Source: Candidatus Roizmanbacteria bacterium
GTDB lineage: Bacteria > Patescibacteriota > Microgenomatia > UBA1406 > GWC2-37-13
Direction: 5' to 3'
DNA length: 8,644 nt
Assembly (NCBI GenBank): GCA_016206365.1
Contig: JACQRR010000041.1
Span: 1-8,644, forward strand
The position numbers were made by a program, and so were the translations under genes. Each line of letters begins with the position of its first letter. Position 1 is the stretch's first letter. Positions 1 through 6,242 of the stretch are shown piece after piece. The notes under the pieces are model-generated. The model did no database searches, had not been told where the DNA came from, and worked only from the letters and a program-made list of their open reading frames with translations.

Positions 1-77
1 GGCCGAGAAGAATCTCTCGCGAATGCGAGACTGAAACAAGTTCAGAGTTCCTTCGTCGCTTCACTCCTCAGGATGAC
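1..77 (-). repeat. Palindromic repeat element downstream of uvrC, probably cut by window edge
   Basis: On the minus strand this starts about 30 nt after the uvrC stop. Its head, GTCATCCTGAGGAGTGAA (77 down to 60), matches the head of the element inside uvrB at 15 of 18 positions, all differences being transitions. Two hairpins follow: CTGAA/TTCAG arms (31-35 and 41-45, 5-nt loop) and TCTCGC/GCGAGA arms (15-20 and 25-30, 4-nt loop). Elements of this GTCAT(C/T)CTGAGG type are dispersed, non-coding repeats in many bacteria (general knowledge). It could stabilise the 3' end of the operon mRNA or act as a weak terminator, but no T-run follows the hairpins, so it is not a canonical intrinsic terminator. 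The left boundary is not visible. Confidence 0.6.
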
Positions 78-107
78 AGAAAGTGCGAAACTCGTATATT
101 ATAACAA

Positions 108-1409
108 TTATAATTTCATTCTCCTATTTCTCAAAAGCAAGTGGTATTTTCTGGCAAATCGGTGGGCTTCATCGCGTAAAGATCTAACGAGATTAAAACC
201 CAGATTATTGAGAGGCGGGCGAACCGTGATGAGTCTGTGAGGTGCGTCAATAACAATGCGATCGGGATGTTTGGCTATACCAATTAAAATTATAGATTCG
301 ATGTTAAGGACTTTTTTGACACTGAGAACTTGTGGAGTGCCGCCGTCGACGATAATAAGGTCTGGTTTTAGCCATTTTTGTTTAAACCTGCGGAGAAAAA
401 TTTCTTCCAGCATTTCAAAATCTGACTTAATTTTTTTGCTCTTGATCCGAAATCGTCGGTATTGAGATTTATCGGGTAAACCGTCGGTAAAAACCACCAT
501 TGAGGCAGTTGCGTCTTTTTGAAATAGGTTGCTAACGTCATAACACTCAATCCTATGAAGGCTTTGTAGAGTGCTAAAGTACACCTTTAAGGTGTCTTTT
601 AGCTTTTCAAGAGCTTCTGATGATCGATTGAAATGTGTCGATATATCAGAGGTGAACTGCTTCTGAAAAATCATTTGTTCAAAGTGTTGGATTTTGTTTC
701 TAAGATTTATAGCTTCTTCATAACTTTGCTTTTTTGTCAACTTTTTAAGTTCTTTATATGAATTACTAAGCACCAATTCTACGTTGCCTTTTAGCGCTGT
801 TATTACTGATCGAATATTACGACGATAGATTTTTTTGAGCCGATTTTGTTTTTGTTTGTCTTTTATATTTATTATTTCATTTGGGCAAGGATTGCACAAA
901 CCTATTTTTGAATAAAAACAAGCTTTTTTTGAAATTTTTTTTTGCTGACAGAAAGGAAAAAGTCTTCTAATCATCCCCAGTATTTCTTCCACATCTTTTT
1001 GTGAAGGAAAAGGGCCAAAATATAAGGATTTCTTATCAGACTCTTTTCGTACGATAAAGACCTTTGGAAAGTCGTCTTTTATCGTGATTTTAATATAAAG
1101 ATAGCTTTTGTCGTCTTTCCATCTTAGATTGTATTTTGGGTGATACTTTTGAATCAAGAAAGACTCTAAGACCAATGCCTTGAATTCCGAATCTGTTAGG
1201 TAATGCTCGATGTGGTCGCTGTTGTTGATAATAGACGCTTCCTTAGAATCTAATTTAGCACTTTCAAAGTGAGAGAGAATTCTTGCTTTGAGCGATACAG
1301 CTTTACCAATATAAAGGATTTCATTGCCCTTTTTAAAAAGATAGACGCCGGTTGAGAAAGGTAGAGAAGCTAGCGACTTTTTATCGAGTGTTAGAGTCTT
1401 ATTTAGCAC
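108..1409 (-). CDS. uvrC: Excinuclease ABC subunit C, short form without C-terminal HhH domain
   Basis: UvrC is the dual-incision nuclease of bacterial NER, recruited by the UvrB-DNA complex. The 433-aa protein has an N-terminal GIY-YIG nuclease (GVY at 21-23, YIG at 33-35, catalytic Glu in ALVLESFL, about E82). Four cysteines, C154, C164, C172 and C175, are spaced like the iron-sulfur ligands reported for E. coli UvrC. A UVR motif that contacts UvrB lies at about 225-248 (SYEEAINLRNKI). The RNase H-like nuclease has D291 (ECYDVSN), D355 (IIVDGG) and H416 (RDEAHRF), the expected catalytic triad. The protein stops soon after this His and lacks the tandem helix-hairpin-helix of the 610-aa E. 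coli protein; the 107 nt downstream encode no such domain. The start is GTG at 1409, overlapping the upstream gene by 11 bp, which suggests translational coupling; no Shine-Dalgarno is visible. The family call is very secure. Confidence 0.97.
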   Translation of the reverse strand: MLNKTLTLDKKSLASLPFSTGVYLFKKGNEILYIGKAVSLKARILSHFESAKLDSKEASIINNSDHIEHYLTDSEFKALVLESFLIQKYHPKYNLRWKDDKSYLYIKITIKDDFPKVFIVRKESDKKSLYFGPFPSQKDVEEILGMIRRLFPFCQQKKISKKACFYSKIGLCNPCPNEIINIKDKQKQNRLKKIYRRNIRSVITALKGNVELVLSNSYKELKKLTKKQSYEEAINLRNKIQHFEQMIFQKQFTSDISTHFNRSSEALEKLKDTLKVYFSTLQSLHRIECYDVSNLFQKDATASMVVFTDGLPDKSQYRRFRIKSKKIKSDFEMLEEIFLRRFKQKWLKPDLIIVDGGTPQVLSVKKVLNIESIILIGIAKHPDRIVIDAPHRLITVRPPLNNLGFNLVRSLRDEAHRFARKYHLLLRNRRMKL

Positions 1410-3213
1410 GACGTTTACGAATTAAGATGATAAATGAGATTATGCTAAGAATAACAAGAGTCCCAAGAGAGATTTTAAGAGCAAGTTCATAGTAAAAAGG
1501 CATGATGCTGAATTCTGCCTGTAGATTTTCTTGGGGAAACGCAATGCTAAATCTTCCCTTTGCTCTTTCATTTTTTTCTTTGGCTCTGAAAGAGAGAGTT
1601 AAGATTTTTTTTTCATATGGAGCTAAAGAATCGAAGCTAAGAGATGAGGGTTGTACTTCAAGGTTGCTGCTTCGAATGGGGATCGGGTTGCTCCAGAAAT
1701 AAGTATTACCAGTGTTAATTAATGTTATTTTGGTCTGATAAGTTTGGCTGTCATTGATCCGCCGGGGGAACGGAGGATGCTCTAATGACAATTTTAGTCG
1801 CTCGTTTGGAATTTTATTTGTTGCCGAGATTGAGACGTCTCGAGAGTCGCCGGTTTTGTAAGTACCTGCCGGTAGAGGATATTCAGAATCTTTTCCATGG
1901 ATAGCAAAGGTTATATGGTTTAGGTCAAAGGAAGAAAAATAATCTATGCCTGAAGTATTTTCCCAGGTTGGATCGAGTGGCAACCAAAGTTGTGAGCTAG
2001 TGTCATAATATTCCGGCCAGGAATGAAGAATGTCAGAGACAAGAGACAGGGGTCGCAATTTTGGATCTTGTGAGAATCCGTAACCTTGAATTTCCCTTGA
2101 GTATATGCCCTTCTCTCGAGCCAGAGCAATAAAAAGGTCGGTAAACTCCATGCAGACAGCTCGATTGGGATTTTTTAAGACCTCATCGGCACCGAGTCTA
2201 ATATTTTCCGATTTAACTTTGTCGTAATCATATTGCAGTTTATTAGTTACAAAGTAATAAACATCTTTTACATCGGTCGAAACATCAGCTATAGAGTCTG
2301 TTCGAGAAATTTTCCAGTATTTTGTTTCCGATAAAAGATAGTTTTTTTGCTTGAAAAATTTGTTTCGAATCTGCGCAATCAGATCTTCTCTTAATTTTGA
2401 AAATACAGAAATCGTAGCCGTGAAGAGGATGACTTTTGACTCAGCCGGATTTAGAAAATACCTCCCGAGATAATTGCCGTCCTCGTCGGAAAAGACTTTT
2501 GCAGGAGGAGGAACAATTTTGTCTACATATATTTTTTGATAGAGAGTATCTGGTGGAAAAGCTACGTCCATGTAAACAGGGACAAGTTTTGGGTTTTTTA
2601 TCCTATAGGTAAGCTCGGTCTGATAATATTGAGTATCGCCAAAAACGGCGTAGACTGTTTTTGTCTTCGGATTATTCCAAGTTATAGTTTCGCCGGAGAT
2701 GTAGTCTGGTTTTGGCTTTGAGATTGATATTTTCTTGTTAGAATTTTTAGGAAGATGGACAAGAATTTTATAAGAACCGTTTTTCTTCTCAACGGTGGGG
2801 ATGATCACTTCCCAGATGTTGCCATTTACCTCGAATAAATTATCTTGGTAAAACTCTAGATAAAAATTGTTTACAGAGTTCTTTCCGATATTGGGATTTG
2901 AGAATCCTAATGTGATCTTAGTAGCCGAGTCGGTCGTAGTAATTTGTGGCGTAATTACGCCATAATCATCCAAGGCTTTGAGATCTCTGATGGTGAATGA
3001 TTTTGGAAATCCAATCGAGAACTGATTGACATAAACATCAGTTCGAAGGTTTGTAATCGTTACAGTAAACTTTACTTGGCTGTTTAATTTATTTTCATTT
3101 TCGTTTAAGAAATATTCAACCTGAAAGTCGTTGCGGAAGTCTTGAGCGTAAACTCCAGTATAAAGTATAAAGTATAAAGTATTTAGTATTAAAAAAATTA
3201 AAAGCTTTTTCAT
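1399..3213 (-). CDS. Secreted/membrane-anchored transglutaminase-like protein
   Basis: This 604-aa protein is predicted to be exported. It starts with a Lys-Lys-hydrophobic signal peptide (about 1-23, possible cleavage after VYA) and ends with a transmembrane helix (about 577-597) followed by the basic tail RKRRAK, so residues 24-575 should lie outside. The first 300 residues look beta-rich and are not recognised. A transglutaminase-core fold (papain-like) spans about 310-425, with the catalytic triad visible as C354 (AVCMEFTDLF), H397 (LHSWPEYY) and D414 (LPLDPTW). An Ig-like beta domain probably covers 485-570. Members of this superfamily include proteases, amidases and cross-linking enzymes, so the reaction and substrate cannot be assigned. 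The ATG start gives a good signal peptide; no Shine-Dalgarno is seen. It overlaps uvrC by 11 bp and follows uvrA by 127 bp. An envelope function is likely; a DNA repair role is not indicated by sequence. Confidence 0.88.
   Translation of the reverse strand: MKKLLIFLILNTLYFILYTGVYAQDFRNDFQVEYFLNENENKLNSQVKFTVTITNLRTDVYVNQFSIGFPKSFTIRDLKALDDYGVITPQITTTDSATKITLGFSNPNIGKNSVNNFYLEFYQDNLFEVNGNIWEVIIPTVEKKNGSYKILVHLPKNSNKKISISKPKPDYISGETITWNNPKTKTVYAVFGDTQYYQTELTYRIKNPKLVPVYMDVAFPPDTLYQKIYVDKIVPPPAKVFSDEDGNYLGRYFLNPAESKVILFTATISVFSKLREDLIAQIRNKFFKQKNYLLSETKYWKISRTDSIADVSTDVKDVYYFVTNKLQYDYDKVKSENIRLGADEVLKNPNRAVCMEFTDLFIALAREKGIYSREIQGYGFSQDPKLRPLSLVSDILHSWPEYYDTSSQLWLPLDPTWENTSGIDYFSSFDLNHITFAIHGKDSEYPLPAGTYKTGDSRDVSISATNKIPNERLKLSLEHPPFPRRINDSQTYQTKITLINTGNTYFWSNPIPIRSSNLEVQPSSLSFDSLAPYEKKILTLSFRAKEKNERAKGRFSIAFPQENLQAEFSIMPFYYELALKISLGTLVILSIISFIILIRKRRAK
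3158..3192. repeat. 7-nt tandem repeat inside signal-peptide coding region
   Basis: Three perfect copies of GTATAAA (3158-3178) are followed by two degenerate copies, GTATTTA (3179-3185) and GTATTAA (3186-3192). They lie within the minus-strand signal-peptide codons of the transglutaminase-like gene, encoding part of the hydrophobic stretch NTLYFILYTGVY. As 7 is not a multiple of 3, gain or loss of one unit would shift the reading frame near the start of the protein. The tract is short, so slippage may be rare. Confidence 0.75.
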
Positions 3214-3250
3214 AGTAAGATTTCACGTTCTTTGACAAATCATTCCTTCC

Positions 3251-3309
3251 TTGTCATTCCGTGCTTGACACGGAATCTATATAGATTCCTGCTTGCGCAG
3301 GACTGACAA
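3251..3309. repeat. Composite palindromic element between uvrA and the transglutaminase gene
   Basis: The element starts with GTCATTCCGTG and contains three nested or adjacent symmetries: hairpin ATTCCGTG/CACGGAAT (3256-3263 and 3269-3276), a perfect 16-bp palindrome GAATCTATATAGATTC (3273-3288), and hairpin TCCTGC/GCAGGA (3287-3292 and 3297-3302). Its ends, TTGTCA (3251-3256) and TGACAA (3304-3309), are complementary. A further 8-bp inverted pair, CGTTCTTT (3226-3233) and AAAGAACG (3318-3325), encloses the whole, so the uvrA-transglutaminase spacer could fold into a long branched stem. This looks like a dispersed repeat of the GTCATTCC type known in several bacterial groups. It may attenuate, process or stabilise the transcript between the two genes; no T-run marks it as a standard terminator. 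Confidence 0.75.
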
Positions 3310-3340
3310 TTATGTGTAAAGAACGCTAAACTCTTTCTTT

Positions 3341-6208
3341 TCATATGACTTTTTTTAAGTAATGTCCAGTATAAGACTTCTTTTCCATCAGGATACCATT
3401 AATTTCTCCTTGATAGACAACGTATCCTCCTTTATTGCCTCCTTCTGGTCCTAAGTCGATTATATATTGGCAGTTTTTGATAACGTCTAGATTATGTTCA
3501 ATTACTATGACTGTATTTCCGCGGTCGACCAGCTCTCTAAGAGTGTGGAGCAGTTTCTCAACATCATAGAAATGCAGACCTGTGGTCGGTTCGTCCAATA
3601 TATAGAGAGTGCTGCCTGTCTCTTTTTTTGCTAATTCGTGCGCCAGTTTGATTCTCTGAGCTTCGCCGCCTGAGAAGGTTGGAGCTGGCTGGCCGAGCTC
3701 CACGTAACCAAGGCCGACATTTTTAAAAAATATGAGCTTTTGATAGATTCTGGGGTGATTGATGAAGAAATCTAAAGCTTCCTCAACGCTCATTTGCAAA
3801 ATTTCGTAAATGCTTTTTCCCTTATATTTTACTTGTAAAGTTTCTTGATTGTAACGTTTCCCCTCACAAATGTCGCATCCAACATAGACGTCTGGCAAAA
3901 ACTGCATCTCGATTTTGATGACTCCTGCTCCCTGGCATTTTTCACAGCGACCGCCTTTGAGATTAAAAGAAAAGCGGCCTTTTTTAAATCCTTTGGCTTT
4001 GGCATCCATGGTCTGAGCAAAAATTTCTCGTACATCGTCAAAAAGACCGACATAGGTTGCAGGGTTGGAGCGGGGAGTTCGGCCAATCGGCGATTGATCA
4101 ACCAGATAGACGCGGTCGAGGTACTGGTATCCCTCAAGGCGTTTAAATTCACCGATCTTTTCCTGATAAAATCCGTCTAGGTAATACTTTAGTGCTGGAT
4201 AAAGCGTTTCGACTACAAGCGTAGATTTTCCCGATCCAGAGACGCCGGTTAACGCGATCATGTTACCCAGCGGAAATTTCACGTTGATATTCTTTAGATT
4301 ATATTCGGAAGCTCCTTTTAGAGCCAACTGGCCTTTTTGTATATTGAGGCCTTTTCTTTTAATTCGGATTGTCTTTTTTCCGGTTAAAAATTGCGCCGTG
4401 AGAGAGGTTTCAGCGCCGGACATTAGGGATTTGACGGTACCGCTAAAGATCACTTTGCCTCCGTGTTTGCCCGCGTACGGTCCCAGTTCTACTATATATT
4501 CGGCTGATTCGATTGTCTCCCTATCATGTTCAACGACTATGATGGTATTACCTAGTTCTTTGAGATTATAAAGGGTACGAATGAGAGTCGAGACGTCTTT
4601 GGGATGAAGTCCGATTGACGGTTCATCCAAAACATAGAGTACGCCTGTGAGTCCGGTACCAATCTGTGAGGCTAACCTGATGCGTTGAAGCTCGCCGCCC
4701 GAGAGAGTTTTGGCTGGACGGGCAATTGTCAGATAGGAGAGGCCGACATTTTTTAGAAAGGTCAACCTTGTGATAATCTCTTTAAATATTGGTGTGGCTA
4801 TTTCTTTTTCGTAAGAGTCGAGTTTAAGTCGATTTTGCTGTTGATAATATGCTATAAGTTGACCGACAGACATATCTACTACCTCCGAGATTTTTTTATT
4901 ATCGACTGTTATGGACAGAACTTCTGGTTTTAATTTATTTCCTTGGCAGGCTGGACAGAGTTCTTCCCTCATATATTTTTGAATTTCCAGGGAAGCAAAG
5001 TCACCCTGGGTATCAAAATATCGTCTTTCAAGCTCGCCTACCATGCCGTTGAATTTTTCATAAATGGCCGTTTGTCTGCCAAATCGGTTTGTTCCGGAAA
5101 CTCGATAGACTTTGTCTGTGCCATAAAGAAGAATGTCTAGTTTGTTCTTAGGCAGTTGAGCAAGTGGTAGGTTTAAATCTATCTTCTCTTCCGAGGCAAC
5201 TTGCTTTATCAGGCGTATATACCAAGTTTCAGCCAAGAAGAACTTTGAAAATGGTACTATACCGCCCTCATTGACGCTAAGATTTTTGCTTAAGATGAGT
5301 TCCGGGTCGACTCGGAAAAGTGTTCCTATACCTTTACACTTTTCGCAAGCTCCAAGTGGCGAGTTGAACGAGAACATGCGTGGTTCGATTTCGGGAAGAG
5401 ATAAATTACAGTTGGGACAGGCGAATTTTTCAGAGTAAAGGCGGTCGTTAAAAATGACAAGACCATCAGATAAATTTAATGCTTGTTCAACCATCTCGCT
5501 AAGTTGGGATCGGAGGTTGGCTTGATATATGAAGTCTTTAAAGTCTTTGTATCGGATTGCATAGCGTTGTATCGATACGTCAATGCTATGTCTGTTGGAT
5601 TTTATAAGCGATATTGGTGCGTTAAGATCCATTTCACGGCCATCAATCCGAACCGTCGTGAAGCCTTTTGATAGAAGATTGTCTAAAAGGTCTTTAAATT
5701 CACCTTTTTGACTTCTGATAACCGGCGAATAAAGGATGCAGGGGTAAGGTTTTATTTTGTCGGTTGATGTCATTTTTTCTATCTCATTAATCATTTTTTC
5801 AACCATCTCATCAACCGATTGTTTTGATATTTCCCTGCCGCAGTTTGGACAATGAGGGTGGCCAACGCGAGCAAAAAGAAGCCTTAGATAATCATAGATC
5901 TCTGTGATTGTGCCAACCGTAGACCTTGGATTGTGGGAGACCGTCTTTTGGTCGATAGATATGGATGGTGAGAGACCTTCGATCAAATCAACCTCTGGTT
6001 TATCCATTACGCCCAAAAATTGCCTGGCGTAAGCGGAAAGGGATTCAACATATCTTCTTTGACCTTCGGCATAGATTGTGTCAAAGGCTAAAGACGACTT
6101 GCCTGATCCAGAGACACCGGTTATGACCACAAATTTATTCTTGGGAATATCTAGATTTATATTCTGAAGATTATGTTGTCGAGCACCGCGAATTTTGATG
6201 AAATCCAT
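3341..6208 (-). CDS. uvrA: Excinuclease ABC subunit A
   Basis: UvrA is the cytoplasmic ABC-type ATPase that scans DNA as a dimer and hands damaged sites to UvrB. The 955-aa length fits the family (E. coli 940). ATPase module I has Walker A GVSGSGKS at 31-38, signature LSGGELQRIR at 502-511 and Walker B VLYVLDEP at 523-530. Module II has Walker A GVSGSGKST at 655-663, signature FSGGEAQR at 845-852 and Walker B TLYILDEP at 867-874. Zinc-binding pairs are seen at C264/C267 with C288/C291, and at C755/C758 with C778/C781; C120/C123 and C418/C421 form a third possible site. The start MDFIKIRGARQHNL is typical. It lies 34 bp after the uvrB stop in an AT-only-like spacer that has no Shine-Dalgarno, so co-transcription with uvrB is likely. 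No inactivating change is seen. Confidence 0.98.
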   Translation of the reverse strand: MDFIKIRGARQHNLQNINLDIPKNKFVVITGVSGSGKSSLAFDTIYAEGQRRYVESLSAYARQFLGVMDKPEVDLIEGLSPSISIDQKTVSHNPRSTVGTITEIYDYLRLLFARVGHPHCPNCGREISKQSVDEMVEKMINEIEKMTSTDKIKPYPCILYSPVIRSQKGEFKDLLDNLLSKGFTTVRIDGREMDLNAPISLIKSNRHSIDVSIQRYAIRYKDFKDFIYQANLRSQLSEMVEQALNLSDGLVIFNDRLYSEKFACPNCNLSLPEIEPRMFSFNSPLGACEKCKGIGTLFRVDPELILSKNLSVNEGGIVPFSKFFLAETWYIRLIKQVASEEKIDLNLPLAQLPKNKLDILLYGTDKVYRVSGTNRFGRQTAIYEKFNGMVGELERRYFDTQGDFASLEIQKYMREELCPACQGNKLKPEVLSITVDNKKISEVVDMSVGQLIAYYQQQNRLKLDSYEKEIATPIFKEIITRLTFLKNVGLSYLTIARPAKTLSGGELQRIRLASQIGTGLTGVLYVLDEPSIGLHPKDVSTLIRTLYNLKELGNTIIVVEHDRETIESAEYIVELGPYAGKHGGKVIFSGTVKSLMSGAETSLTAQFLTGKKTIRIKRKGLNIQKGQLALKGASEYNLKNINVKFPLGNMIALTGVSGSGKSTLVVETLYPALKYYLDGFYQEKIGEFKRLEGYQYLDRVYLVDQSPIGRTPRSNPATYVGLFDDVREIFAQTMDAKAKGFKKGRFSFNLKGGRCEKCQGAGVIKIEMQFLPDVYVGCDICEGKRYNQETLQVKYKGKSIYEILQMSVEEALDFFINHPRIYQKLIFFKNVGLGYVELGQPAPTFSGGEAQRIKLAHELAKKETGSTLYILDEPTTGLHFYDVEKLLHTLRELVDRGNTVIVIEHNLDVIKNCQYIIDLGPEGGNKGGYVVYQGEINGILMEKKSYTGHYLKKVI

Positions 6209-6242
6209 ATAATTTTTATAATAGCTATAATCGTTATAAAAT

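Noticed and set aside
15..30. Intrinsic terminator for the operon
   Set aside because: The TCTCGC/GCGAGA hairpin is good, but GATTCTTCTC follows and not a T-run. It is better described as part of the repeat element.
1..107. Possible frameshifted helix-hairpin-helix tail of uvrC
   Set aside because: Reading past the uvrC stop on the minus strand gives quick stops and repeat sequence, not HhH-like residues. The space is also too short within the window.
3845..4180. 111-aa plus-strand open frame antisense to uvrA
   Set aside because: It overlaps the conserved third zinc region of uvrA and shows no recognisable domain.
6209..6242. Promoter or terminator in the uvrB-uvrA spacer
   Set aside because: The AT-rich spacer contains many TATAAT-like strings and the short palindrome ATAGCTAT, but nothing stands out above base composition.
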